A stretch of DNA of 19,032 bases from Bacillota bacterium (GCA_021837545.1 JAKBFR010000041.1:1-19032), one strand, 5' to 3'. Positions 5,875-14,593 are shown, numbered from the stretch's first letter. Notes: generated by a model not told the origin, from the letters alone. Translations and numbers: made by a program.

Positions 5875-7024
5875 ATGCTTTTTTATACACTCCCTTTAGC
5901 TTTTCAACTAATACTTTTTCTGAATAGCTAAAAATTGTTTTTTCACTTATTTTGTACTTATCATACATTTGATAATTATTTTTTATAGTTCTTAATGCTT
6001 TGGTTAAATCCTCCACATTTTTCTTTTTAGCTATTATTCCATTATATTCCTTTATTATATCTTCTGCACCACCATTATCAGCTCCTATAACAGGTTTTCC
6101 ACATGCAAGAGCTTCAATATACACAACTCCAAATGTCTCATGCTCAGATGCCAGAACAAACGTATTGCATCTTTTCATTTCCTTAGAAACATCTTCTCTT
6201 GACAATGCTCCTAAGAGTGTTATCTGATTATCTATCCTTAACTCTTCAATAAGTTTCTTTAATGATAATTTAAGCGAGCCATCTCCTCCTATTCTCAATG
6301 TTACTTTTTTATCTTTAAAAGCTGCAGTAAAAGCCTTAATTAAACATTCCATTCCTTTTCCTTCTTCAAGAAACGCACATGAAAAGAATTTAAATTCTCC
6401 ATTACCGTCTGAATTTTTATCTTCCATATTTTCATCGATATAAAATAATTTCAAATCAACCATATTATTAATCACTTCAATAGGTCTATTTACATATTCC
6501 GCCAGTTCTTTCTTTAGGCCATTTCCAACTGCAATTAAACAATGTGCATTTTTATAAGCTTCATAAATATATTCTTTATAACTTTCCTTAACATACTTAG
6601 CATATTTAAGCGATGAATGTTCTGTTATTACTAATGGAACATTATATTTTTTACTTATAAAAGCTGCTGCTATTCCGCCCCAAAAAGCTGAATGAGCATG
6701 GATAACATCAATCTTACCTTCTTTTTTAACAATTTCTTGATAAAGTTTATCCATCCTTCTATTAAAAATCTTAAACATCAGTGAAGTTTTAGGCAAATAA
6801 TTATAATCTTTATATCTATAAGTTCTGAGATTATCTTCTATATTAAAGTTTATCCCTTTTGCTTCATGAATCTTTCCAATCAAAGTGATTGGCCAAATCT
6901 CATTATATGCAACAGTAATTTTTTCATTATTATTTGCAAGAGCTTTAAATTGCTCCTTAAAGAAGCTACCATGAATTTTATTTCTTGAAGAAGAATACCA
7001 TGATGGAATGACCATTATATGCAT
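5858..7024 (-). CDS. Glycosyltransferase family 4 (GT-B fold)
   Basis: The 388-residue cytoplasmic GT-B enzyme has an N-terminal acceptor domain (starting MHIMVIPSWYSS, with the loop HGSFFKEQ) and a C-terminal nucleotide-sugar domain. The donor site shows the family EX7E motif in HETFGVVYIEALACGKPVIG, preceded by GGDG and followed by GGAEDII. A retaining transfer from a UDP- or GDP-sugar to the growing lipid-linked glycan is expected; the sugar cannot be predicted. The ATG follows the preceding gene's stop codon directly, with GGAAGTGAT as ribosome binding site. At its 3' end it overlaps the ligase/polymerase gene, so the three last genes of the operon are tightly packed. Confidence 0.92.
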   Translation of the reverse strand: MHIMVIPSWYSSSRNKIHGSFFKEQFKALANNNEKITVAYNEIWPITLIGKIHEAKGINFNIEDNLRTYRYKDYNYLPKTSLMFKIFNRRMDKLYQEIVKKEGKIDVIHAHSAFWGGIAAAFISKKYNVPLVITEHSSLKYAKYVKESYKEYIYEAYKNAHCLIAVGNGLKKELAEYVNRPIEVINNMVDLKLFYIDENMEDKNSDGNGEFKFFSCAFLEEGKGMECLIKAFTAAFKDKKVTLRIGGDGSLKLSLKKLIEELRIDNQITLLGALSREDVSKEMKRCNTFVLASEHETFGVVYIEALACGKPVIGADNGGAEDIIKEYNGIIAKKKNVEDLTKALRTIKNNYQMYDKYKISEKTIFSYSEKVLVEKLKGVYKKAYEGNN

Positions 7025-8332
7025 TTAATCACTTCCTTCTAAGATATTATTTAATCTCTCAACTATTGAATTCCATTCATAATTTAAATCTGGTGCACAA
7101 TCTATAGTCTTATTTTTATGCATTTTTATTAACGTATAAATTTTATCTTTTATTCCTTTAGTATTGTTTTCAGTTACAATACATTTTTTATTATCTTTTA
7201 CTACTCTTTTAATAGGATCATTTTCATCCCCATAAATTACAAATATTCTGCCTTTAGCTCCAAAATATTCATAAATTTTAGCTGGTATTTGTTTGGAATT
7301 TTTATTTCCAAATAAAAGCAAAACATCTCCATGCAGCATATATTTAAGTGCTTCATCAAAAGGTATTCTAGGTGATACTTTTGCTACATCTAAACTTTCT
7401 AGTTTCTTTTTACCTTCTATATCATCTATATTTCCGAAAAATAATATGTTTAGCATACTATATGCTTCTATATCTTCTTCCTTTATTTCTTCAATTGCCT
7501 TAATAAAGGGTTTTATATCTCTAAGTTTAGAAAATATTTCTCCAGTATAAATAATATTAAGCTTATCTTTTTTTATAAGTGTTGGAATTTCTTCATGAAA
7601 TAATCTATCATATAATTTAGTATCAAAACCTCTGTTTAATATGAAAGTCTTTTTATGGCCATCACTTAATTCTTTATAATCTTTTAAATATTCATTTTTA
7701 TTTGCATCAGTAACAAATATAAATTTATCTGCTAAGTTAACAATATCCTTTTCCATATTTTTCTCAAGTATCTTTTTAACAATAAAAGACTTTTCCCTCG
7801 TGGAATCCTTAAGCCACGGATCACTCCAATATGTAATCCATGGTATATTTCTATATTGTTTTTTTATATAATAAGCACATAAATGCGAAGATGGAGGTTC
7901 GTGCATTGAAAATATAACATCAAAATTTTCTTTTTTCATTAAGTCTATTCCATATTTTCCTGCTTTTATTGCCCATCCATAATACATGTCTGGTATTACT
8001 ACTGCATTTTTTACTCTTCTTAATACCTTCTTTACATTACCACATTTAATGCTTAGATTTAATTTATTAGATTTCGCATTAGAATCATTAATATTTTTAG
8101 GCATCAATTTTTTAAATACAATTCCACCATCAACAATATGAATTTTTATTTTATGGTCCATCATAGACCGAAGTGCTTCATCATAATATATTGAATCCTT
8201 TGGAAAATTGACAGTTAAAAGATGTACTTCGTTATTATTAATTTCACTTAACTTATTTAAATATTGCAGCGTTTCAATGGCTGCTGAATTATTTATTAAT
8301 GGAGAGTAGCAGGCAATAAATAATATTTTCAT
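7025..8332 (-). CDS. Glycosyltransferase, GT-B fold, family 4-like
   Basis: This 435-residue protein is a second GT-B enzyme, clearly different from its downstream neighbour. It starts with the Rossmann strand MKILFIACYSP and a long N-terminal domain with the DMYYGWAIKAGKYG region. The donor domain begins near IIYTGEIF and contains QIPAKIYEYFGAKGRI (about residues 348-363), the segment where related enzymes hold the nucleotide-sugar Glu. The classical EX7E is not obvious, so it is a divergent member. AGGAGGA overlaps the murJ stop region and fits the ATG. Expected role: one sugar addition to the lipid-linked intermediate at the cytoplasmic face. Family level is secure, specificity unknown. 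Confidence 0.87.
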   Translation of the reverse strand: MKILFIACYSPLINNSAAIETLQYLNKLSEINNNEVHLLTVNFPKDSIYYDEALRSMMDHKIKIHIVDGGIVFKKLMPKNINDSNAKSNKLNLSIKCGNVKKVLRRVKNAVVIPDMYYGWAIKAGKYGIDLMKKENFDVIFSMHEPPSSHLCAYYIKKQYRNIPWITYWSDPWLKDSTREKSFIVKKILEKNMEKDIVNLADKFIFVTDANKNEYLKDYKELSDGHKKTFILNRGFDTKLYDRLFHEEIPTLIKKDKLNIIYTGEIFSKLRDIKPFIKAIEEIKEEDIEAYSMLNILFFGNIDDIEGKKKLESLDVAKVSPRIPFDEALKYMLHGDVLLLFGNKNSKQIPAKIYEYFGAKGRIFVIYGDENDPIKRVVKDNKKCIVTENNTKGIKDKIYTLIKMHKNKTIDCAPDLNYEWNSIVERLNNILEGSD

Positions 8333-8340
8333 ATGTCCTC

Positions 8341-9867
8341 CTATCTTTTAATTTTCTTTAAAATCAAACTTTTTATTTCAATAACTTCTTCAATTTTAAA
8401 TATATAACATAATATAAAATATATAATACTTCCAATAATAGTTCCAAGCAATAAAAGAACTATTGTATTGAATTTATTTCTTAAAGAAATTACTATAATT
8501 ATAATTATGACTCCCATAATTATAGAATTTATTGTTATTATACTTATCTTTTTAATTATATCTTTTATTATAAAACCTTTTTCCAATTTAATTATACTTT
8601 TAAATAAAAGTATTGATGTCACTATCATAGCTATTGCTGAAGCTAATGCAACACCCATTATACCTATATACTTTGATAAAATCACACTGAAAATTATATT
8701 AATTATAACACCTATAATTCCATTTATTGTAGTGATTTTAGTTTTTCCCATAGAAAATAATGTTGAATTTAATATATCCCTTATTCCTGTAAAAAATATT
8801 CCTACGCCATATCCTAGTAGTGCAAGAGTTGTAATATATACTGCATGTTCAGTAAATTTTCCTCTTTCATATACGATTTTAACAATATCCTTACCAAATA
8901 TCATAACTCCAATAGTAATAGGAATTAATAATATAGCTAAATATAAAATAGCCTTTTTCAGTATCTTTATAAAACCATTATCATCACCACTATGTCGCAT
9001 ATTAGCCATAAGTGGGTATACCACACTAGTAACTGAAGTTGTAATAATAGTATTAATAAAGAATATCAACTTTTGGGCATAATCCAATGCTGAAACTGAT
9101 CCAACTTCTAAATATGAAGCAATATATTTATCTACTACCATATTTAATGAATTTGCTCCGGCTCCAATAATTACTGGAATTATTAATATCATAATTTCTT
9201 TCAATCTTTCATCTTTAAAGCTTATCAAGAATTTATATTCATAGCCATGTTTCAGTAATGATGGAACTTGAACAACTACCCTAAAGAAATTCCCTATAAC
9301 ATTTGCAATTGTTAAACCAACAATGTCATAATTTTTAAATAATAATAAATATAATATCATAGGTAAATTGAAAAACAACCCCAAAATAGATGGAACAACA
9401 AAATCTTCATTTACTTGTAATAATGATGTAAAACATGCATTAATTGATAAGAATAAAAGATTCAAAAGTGTAATTTTTAGCAATTTAATTGCAAGTAGTG
9501 ATGTTTCTTCTGAAAATCCAAATATATTAACTATTTCTTTCGAGAAAATACTTGTTATCATAAAAAAAATCAATGATACAATAAAAAGTATGTTGATTAC
9601 GTTATTTGCAAAACTATACATTTCTTTTTTGCCCTTTTTAGCTTTAACTTTGCTTAACATAGGTAAAAAAGCAGTTGATATTGCAAGTCCAACTAATGTA
9701 AATATTATTTCCGGCACAGATACAGCAATATTGTAAGCATCAGTATATATTCCTGCACCAAAGTTTTTTGCAATAAGCATATCACGAATAAATCCTAAAG
9801 CTCTACTTATTAAAGACACTATCATTATTATAAATGTAGATTTAATTAAACTGCTTCCCCTTTTCAT
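8341..9867 (-). CDS. murJ: MurJ/MviN-family lipid-linked oligosaccharide flippase
   Basis: The 508-residue protein belongs to the MOP-superfamily MurJ/MviN group, with about 14 membrane helices predicted by eye along the whole length. The N-terminal signature SRALGFIRDMLIAKNFGAG (R22, R28, D29) and the TDAYNIA stretch are those of MurJ, in which Arg residues of the first helix face the central cavity and bind the lipid pyrophosphate. MurJ flips lipid II for peptidoglycan. Embedded between a WecG-type enzyme and two glycosyltransferases, this copy may instead flip the operon's own undecaprenyl-linked glycan, the job Wzx does elsewhere (inference). The ribosome binding site is TAGGTGG. A 97-base gap separates it from the upstream gene, and it is eight bases from the next. 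The symbol indicates family, not proven essential function. Confidence 0.88.
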   Translation of the reverse strand: MKRGSSLIKSTFIIMIVSLISRALGFIRDMLIAKNFGAGIYTDAYNIAVSVPEIIFTLVGLAISTAFLPMLSKVKAKKGKKEMYSFANNVINILFIVSLIFFMITSIFSKEIVNIFGFSEETSLLAIKLLKITLLNLLFLSINACFTSLLQVNEDFVVPSILGLFFNLPMILYLLLFKNYDIVGLTIANVIGNFFRVVVQVPSLLKHGYEYKFLISFKDERLKEIMILIIPVIIGAGANSLNMVVDKYIASYLEVGSVSALDYAQKLIFFINTIITTSVTSVVYPLMANMRHSGDDNGFIKILKKAILYLAILLIPITIGVMIFGKDIVKIVYERGKFTEHAVYITTLALLGYGVGIFFTGIRDILNSTLFSMGKTKITTINGIIGVIINIIFSVILSKYIGIMGVALASAIAMIVTSILLFKSIIKLEKGFIIKDIIKKISIITINSIIMGVIIIIIVISLRNKFNTIVLLLLGTIIGSIIYFILCYIFKIEEVIEIKSLILKKIKR

Positions 9868-9964
9868 TTTACCACCTATTTATTCCCATATATACTTTGT
9901 CTTATGTCTAGCGATTCTAACATTTCCATATTTTTTAAAAATGTGATCTAAGAACTGCACGAGC

Positions 9965-10690
9965 CTAAACATTATTTACTTTATCTTTATTCTTTAATAC
10001 TAATAATAAAAATTTTGGTATTAAAACTAATCTTTTTATTCTAAAAGGCTCTTTTATAACTCTGTATAACCATTCTAATCCTAAGGATATCATCCATTTG
10101 GGTGCTCTTTTAAGTTCTCCTGCAAATATATCGAAAACACCACCTACGCCCATAAATATATGAGTATTTGAAATATTTATAATTTTCCGGATAAATATTT
10201 CTTGTCTTGGAGAACCCATAGCTACAAAAATAGCCCAAGGCTGACACATTTTTATATCTTCAATTATATCATCGCAGTTATTTAAATCAAAAAATCCATT
10301 ATGAAATCCAGAAACCTTTAAATTAGGAAATTCAAGCTTAATGTTTTCTACGCATTTTTTAAGAATTTCTTCTTTTGCTCCTAATAAATAAATTGATTTT
10401 GCTTCTAAATTTGCTTTAATTAAAACTTCTTTAACAACATCTATTCCAGCTATCTTCTCTTTGACTGGTTTTTTCAATATTTTTGCTGCAAGAACTGTTC
10501 CAACTCCATCCGGTATTATTATAGAGGATTTATCATTAAAATTTTCTTTAAGCATAGGATTATTTAATCCATTAAATAAAACCTCTGGATTTCCTGATAT
10601 TATATTTATTTTATCAAGATCTTCTATATAATTCATTAAAGTTTTAATATCTTTATTAAAGATATTAAAATCAAGTATTTTTGTAAACAT
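9965..10690 (-). CDS. WecG/TagA/CpsF family glycosyltransferase (GT26)
   Basis: The 241-residue GT26 enzyme transfers an N-acetylmannosamine-type sugar from UDP to an undecaprenyl-linked acceptor, as TagA does at the first committed step of wall teichoic acid and WecG in enterobacterial common antigen. Visible motifs are ISGNPE (31-36, where TagA enzymes usually show Thr-x-Asn), IPDGVG (59-64, with D61 at the place of the TagA catalytic Asp), and VAMGSPRQE. The C-terminal appendage with RAPKWM, GLEWLYR and EPFRIKR is complete; in TagA it closes the active site at the membrane. AGGAGATAAG gives a strong ribosome binding site. The gene is 15 bases from the TPR gene. Whether the acceptor is GlcNAc-linked cannot be told. 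Confidence 0.92.
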   Translation of the reverse strand: MFTKILDFNIFNKDIKTLMNYIEDLDKINIISGNPEVLFNGLNNPMLKENFNDKSSIIIPDGVGTVLAAKILKKPVKEKIAGIDVVKEVLIKANLEAKSIYLLGAKEEILKKCVENIKLEFPNLKVSGFHNGFFDLNNCDDIIEDIKMCQPWAIFVAMGSPRQEIFIRKIINISNTHIFMGVGGVFDIFAGELKRAPKWMISLGLEWLYRVIKEPFRIKRLVLIPKFLLLVLKNKDKVNNV

Positions 10691-10705
10691 CTTATCTCCT
10701 AAAAC

Positions 10706-11806
10706 TTATTTTATTGTTCTATTTAGCATTTGATCTATTTCTACTACTATTTCATCATCTGGAGCCAATTTTTTAGCAATATCTAAATTAAGTTTGGCTT
10801 GTTCTTTATCTCCTAAATTTATGTAACACATTACTATATTAGTACATATTTCTACTTCTTTAGATGCTTCAAAAGCCTTACTAAAATATTTTATTGCTTT
10901 TTCATAATCTCCAATAGATGCATAGTTCATTCCAAGTTCATTAACAGTTTCAAGGCTTCCAGACTCAAGAGAAAGACTTTCTTCCAAGTAATGTATAGCT
11001 GTTTTATAATTTTCAATTTTTCTGTACCCAACACCTAAATAATAATAAACTAAAGGATTTTCTTTAAATTCTTCACATAATGGAAGTAATAGTTCAATTG
11101 ATTTTTTAGGTTCATCTTTTAAATAATCGATTGCTTTTTCAAAGTGACTTATATTGCTAATATCAGTTCCTATCTGTTCAATTTCAGGTGTTTTTTTCCC
11201 ACCCTTGTTTATATATTCGTTTATTTCTGCTTCTGCTCCTTTATAATCACCTTTATCTTTAAGTATTAATGCATTATAAAGATATGGTTCTGGAGATTTT
11301 TCAAACTTTTCTTTACATTCATCAATATCTTCTAATAAAATTTCCGCAAAACTTGAATCCTTTTCTCTTATGGTTTCTCCTACAGCCAATAACTTAGTTA
11401 AAATTTCTTCTTCCTTAGTGTATCTATAAAGTCCTTTTAATAAAATATAAGCATCTTCTAATCTATTTTTCTTTATTCTATCTGCGATAAGACTTTTCAC
11501 ACATTCCTCAGAATCAGGAATATATGATAAAATTATTCCATAATCTTCATTATATTTAATATTTTTATCTGCACCAAAAGTGATGAACATGCCTTCAACA
11601 AAATAATATATTGGTAAATTATTTAGTTTTATTTCATTATTTGCATTATCAGCAACATATTCAGCGCTTATAGGCATATACAAATCATCATTTTTCAATT
11701 TCACATTTTCTGGAATGTTAATACTCTTTTTAAATCCATCCTTTTTCATCTCTAAAAATAATATTTTACTTAATTTATCTTTATACATTGTCTTGTAATT
11801 ACTCAT
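10706..11806 (-). CDS. Tetratricopeptide repeat protein, first gene of the polysaccharide operon
   Basis: The 366-residue cytoplasmic protein has no signal peptide or membrane helix. Three clear TPR units occupy residues about 250-283, 284-317 and 318-351, each showing the G/A-Y-x(n)-A-I-x-Y/F-F/L pattern (NYKTAIHYLEES, DYEKAIKYFSKA, DKEQAKLNLDIA). A weaker unit lies around DYKGAEAEINEY. The N-terminal 110 residues form a separate, unrecognised domain with strand-like segments (PIYYFVEGMFITFGADKNI). The ATG at 11806 is preferred: GAGGTG sits five bases before it, while the only longer reading begins with TTG inside repeat DNA. It probably acts as a protein-interaction scaffold or regulator for the glycan machinery; that is inferred only from position. 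Confidence 0.85.
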   Translation of the reverse strand: MSNYKTMYKDKLSKILFLEMKKDGFKKSINIPENVKLKNDDLYMPISAEYVADNANNEIKLNNLPIYYFVEGMFITFGADKNIKYNEDYGIILSYIPDSEECVKSLIADRIKKNRLEDAYILLKGLYRYTKEEEILTKLLAVGETIREKDSSFAEILLEDIDECKEKFEKSPEPYLYNALILKDKGDYKGAEAEINEYINKGGKKTPEIEQIGTDISNISHFEKAIDYLKDEPKKSIELLLPLCEEFKENPLVYYYLGVGYRKIENYKTAIHYLEESLSLESGSLETVNELGMNYASIGDYEKAIKYFSKAFEASKEVEICTNIVMCYINLGDKEQAKLNLDIAKKLAPDDEIVVEIDQMLNRTIK

Positions 11807-11823
11807 TTTTACACCTCGTTTGT

Positions 11824-12004
11824 TCAATTAACAGTTAACAATTAACAGTTAACAATTATTTGATAATTTTTTTATATAAATTGCAGTTCTTTCAGAACTT
11901 GGTTAACATTTAACACTAAACAACTACTAAAGCGAACTTAAAGTTTCATTTTAAAATGATTTTGACTTTTCTTTTTTAGTTGTTCACTGTTAACTGTTAA
12001 TTGA
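11824..12004. repeat. 181-bp segment bounded by inverted repeats, with a 14-bp tandem repeat
   Basis: The ends (11824-11840 and 11988-12004) are perfect 17-bp inverted copies reading TCAATTAACAGTTAACA. The left end continues as a tandem repeat of CAATTAACAGTTAA (11825-11857, about 2.4 copies). Inside lie two smaller palindromes, AGTTCT-TTC-AGAACT (11885-11899) and CATTTTAAAATG. It fills the space between the pgm terminator and the TPR gene, so the operon promoter must lie in or before it. I could not single one out: a TATATAAA near 11871-11878 on the minus strand lacks a good -35. Confidence 0.55.
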
Positions 12005-12006
12005 GT

Positions 12007-12039
12007 AAAAATTGCTACCACCTAAAAGATGATAGCAAT
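12007..12039 (-). terminator. Rho-independent terminator of the phosphoglucomutase gene
   Basis: On the minus strand a 12-bp stem (12028-12039 with 12011-12022, including two G-U pairs) with a 5-nt loop is followed by a TTTTT tract (complement of about 12007-12011). It starts 13 bases past the stop codon. It separates the mutase from the polysaccharide operon that follows. Confidence 0.85.
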
Positions 12040-12051
12040 ATACTCGGAAAA

Positions 12052-13779
12052 TTAATTTAACTTTTCATTAATTATTTCCATTACTTTTTCTTTAAATTTT
12101 GCAATATCTTTATCTGCATTATCTAAACTACTACTCTTTACTGCTAAATAAATCTTCATCTTTGGCTCTGTTCCTGATGGTCTTACTACAAAATATGAAC
12201 CATCCTCTAAGATGTACTTTAATACATTAGACTTAGGTAAGTCAATAGTCGCTTTAGTGTTATTTACAGTATTTTCTTCAATACTTAATTTATAATCTAA
12301 TCTTGTAATAATTTTAACTTTATCAACTTCATTTATGGGATCATTTCTTAGTGCTTCTATACAAGCAGTTATCTTTTCTTGACCCTCTTTACCCTTTAAT
12401 TCTAATGATACAAGATTTTCTTTAAAGTATCCATACTTTTCATATAATTCTATTAATGCATCATAAAGACTCTTTCCTTGTTCTTTATAATAAAGACACA
12501 TTTCACATACTAACATGGCAGCTATTACTGCATCTTTATCACGTACAAAGTTTCCTGCAAGATATCCATAGCTTTCTTCAAATCCAAAAAGATAAGTTTT
12601 ATTTCCTGCATCTTCAAATTCTCTGATTTTTTCACCTATATATTTGAATCCTGTTAATACATCCATAATTTCAATATTAAAATCTTCTGCTATACTTCTA
12701 GCACCTTCAGTTGTTACAATTGTTTTAATAACAACTCCATTTTGTGGTAACTTGTTAGTTTCTTTTAATGAGCTTAATACATAATGAGTTAAAAGTAATC
12801 CGGTTTGATTCCCAGTTAAAACTTTATATTCTCCATTACTATCCTTAGCTACTAGACCTATTCTATCACAATCCGGATCAGTTCCAAATATTATATCAGG
12901 ATTTTCAGTTTTAGCCATCTTTACAGCTAGTTCAAATACATCTGGATTTTCTGGGTTAGGATAAGACGCTGTTGGGAAATTTCCATCTGGAGCTTCTTGT
13001 TCCTTAACTACTTTAACATTACTATATCCTAATTGTTCTAATACACTTCTTATTGGAACATTTCCTGAACCATGAATTGGAGTGTATATAACATTTAAAT
13101 TATTAGCTTTTTCTTTAACTAAATCTGTTCTTATAGTTAAGCCCTTAACTTTTTCATAATAAAGTTTATCTAACTCTTCTCCAATATAATTTAACAAACC
13201 TTTTTCTAAAGCAATGTTTTCATCTATATTCTTAATCTTTGAAAAATCATCTACTGCATTAACGTTATCAATAATTGTATTTGCTTTTTCATCTGTTACT
13301 TGTCCACCAAATTCATCATACACTTTATAACCATTATATATCTTGGGATTATGAGATGCAGTAACTACTATACCACCACTACATTTTAATTCTCTTACTG
13401 TGTAAGATAACACTGGTGTTGGTCTTAAGCTTTCATATAAATATACCTTTATATTGCTTGCACATAAAGTAAGGGCTGCCGCCTTAGCAAATTCCTTAGA
13501 CATATTTCTTGAATCATATGCAATTGCAACTGACGGATCTTTAAAGTTATCATTTAAATAATTTGCAAATCCTTGTGTAGCTTGAGCAACAGTATATACG
13601 TTCATTCTATTGCTTCCAGCACCTATTTCTCCTCGGAGTCCACCAGTACCAAAATCCAAGTCTTTATAAAATCTATCTTCAATTTCTTTATCGTCAGATA
13701 TGTTTTTCAACTCGTTTTTTGTTGCCTCATCAATAATATCAGATTCAATCCACGTGTTATACTTTTCTTTGTAATTCAT
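12052..13779 (-). CDS. pgm: Phosphoglucomutase/phosphomannomutase (alpha-D-phosphohexomutase)
   Basis: The 575-residue enzyme interconverts hexose 6- and 1-phosphates through a phosphoserine intermediate, feeding nucleotide-sugar synthesis. All four active-site loops are present: TASHNPKIYNG with the phosphorylated S142; GTDPDCDR (D301, D303, D305 hold Mg); GFEESYGY (399-406, sugar ring); and RPSGTEPK (533-540, phosphate binding). The length and the N-terminal DFGTGGLRGEIG are those of the long PgcA/PGM2-like Firmicute enzymes, which mostly act as phosphoglucomutases. A GGAGGG precedes the ATG by about eight bases. It is monocistronic: own terminator, putative own promoter. It may supply glucose-1-phosphate to the neighbouring glycan operon, but this is a general housekeeping gene. 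Glucose versus mannose preference is not decided by the sequence. Confidence 0.94.
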   Translation of the reverse strand: MNYKEKYNTWIESDIIDEATKNELKNISDDKEIEDRFYKDLDFGTGGLRGEIGAGSNRMNVYTVAQATQGFANYLNDNFKDPSVAIAYDSRNMSKEFAKAAALTLCASNIKVYLYESLRPTPVLSYTVRELKCSGGIVVTASHNPKIYNGYKVYDEFGGQVTDEKANTIIDNVNAVDDFSKIKNIDENIALEKGLLNYIGEELDKLYYEKVKGLTIRTDLVKEKANNLNVIYTPIHGSGNVPIRSVLEQLGYSNVKVVKEQEAPDGNFPTASYPNPENPDVFELAVKMAKTENPDIIFGTDPDCDRIGLVAKDSNGEYKVLTGNQTGLLLTHYVLSSLKETNKLPQNGVVIKTIVTTEGARSIAEDFNIEIMDVLTGFKYIGEKIREFEDAGNKTYLFGFEESYGYLAGNFVRDKDAVIAAMLVCEMCLYYKEQGKSLYDALIELYEKYGYFKENLVSLELKGKEGQEKITACIEALRNDPINEVDKVKIITRLDYKLSIEENTVNNTKATIDLPKSNVLKYILEDGSYFVVRPSGTEPKMKIYLAVKSSSLDNADKDIAKFKEKVMEIINEKLN

Positions 13780-13812
13780 TTCATGTTACCCTCCCCATTT
13801 TTTCTCTATTCT

Positions 13813-13841
13813 ATTATACAATAATTACTTATATTTAAAAA
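13813..13841 (-). promoter_or_regulatory. Putative promoter of the phosphoglucomutase gene
   Basis: A perfect TATAAT on the minus strand (complement of 13813-13818) lies about 34 bases before the start codon. The hexamer 17 bases upstream is a poor TTTTTA. The -10 alone is convincing; the surrounding tract is extremely AT-rich, so chance matches are likely. Confidence 0.4.
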
Positions 13842-13931
13842 TAGTTTTATAAATCTAATGTTTAACTTTTAAAATTATAACAAAATATGATGTAATATTT
13901 AATAAACGCTTAATATCGTAGTTAGTTTTCA

Positions 13932-13970
13932 AATAAAATAGTCTGAAACACTTAATCTCTCAGACTATTT
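13932..13970 (-). terminator. Rho-independent terminator of the L25/Ctc gene
   Basis: Perfect 11-bp arms (13936-13946 and 13960-13970, TCAGACTATTT type) enclose a 13-nt loop. Read on the minus strand they are followed by TTTTATTT. It begins 48 bases past the stop codon. Confidence 0.85.
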
Positions 13971-14017
13971 AGTACTTATGTTATTAACACTATGAGATAC
14001 AACCCAATTCTTAGCAC

Positions 14018-14593
14018 TTACTCTTCTTTTGAATTTTCTGTTGCTATGAATTGACGTGTAACTACAGATGCAAATACAGTTGATAAATTATCTATAATAG
14101 AAATTTCACTTCCTACCTCTAAATCACTTAATTTATAAACACTACCTAATTTTGCATTTGAAACATTAACATCTATTGACTTAGGTATATCTTGAGCTTT
14201 ACAAGATATTTTCACATAATCTTTCTGAGTTTGTATTACGATACCCTTTGTACTTAAAAATTCTTTACCCTCGAGTTTAATTGGAACTTCTGTTTCTAGC
14301 ATACCATATCTACTTACTTCTGCTAAGTCTATATGCACTACTTTGTGGGATACTGGATCTTTTTGAACCTCCTTAATTACAGCAGTTCCATTATAGCCAT
14401 CCAAATCAAATCTCAAGACACCATGTTCTCCAGTTCTTGAAAGTTGCTCTACCAATTCCATTTCACCTATTTCAAACATTAAGCTTCCTAATTTCTTTCC
14501 ATAAACCACGCCTGGAACTTTCCCTTCTCTTCTTTTTTGCTTAACTGCATTAGCAGTTTTATTTAATCTTTTATTTAAAACTATTTCATCCAT
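14018..14593 (-). CDS. rplY: 50S ribosomal protein L25 / general stress protein Ctc
   Basis: The 191-residue protein is the long CTC form of bL25. The N-terminal 5S rRNA-binding beta-barrel (residues 1 to about 90) shows KRREGKVPGVVYGKK and the KEVQKDPVSHKVVHIDL segment. The C-terminal CTC extension (about 95-180) has ETEVPIKLEGKE and ISCKAQDIPKSIDVNVS. In B. subtilis Ctc is a stress-induced ribosomal protein; clostridia lack the sigma-B control seen there, and I see no sigma-B promoter here. A strong AAGGAGG precedes the ATG by six to seven bases. It is monocistronic with its own terminator. Identification is secure; either symbol, rplY or ctc, is in use for this form. Confidence 0.95.
   Translation of the reverse strand: MDEIVLNKRLNKTANAVKQKRREGKVPGVVYGKKLGSLMFEIGEMELVEQLSRTGEHGVLRFDLDGYNGTAVIKEVQKDPVSHKVVHIDLAEVSRYGMLETEVPIKLEGKEFLSTKGIVIQTQKDYVKISCKAQDIPKSIDVNVSNAKLGSVYKLSDLEVGSEISIIDNLSTVFASVVTRQFIATENSKEE

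Noticed and set aside
4500..9910. Shared 10-mer CTTATGTCTA near 4500 and at 9901, before fchA and murJ, as a common operator
   Set aside because: The match does not extend, the distances to the genes differ, and a 10-mer of this composition is expected by chance in AT-rich DNA.
11807..11827. TTG start seven codons upstream for the TPR protein
   Set aside because: It falls in the inverted-repeat DNA and GAGGTG is spaced for the ATG at 11806, not for the TTG.
11825..11857. Short tandem repeat as a CRISPR array
   Set aside because: The 14-bp units abut with no unique spacers, and there are no cas genes.
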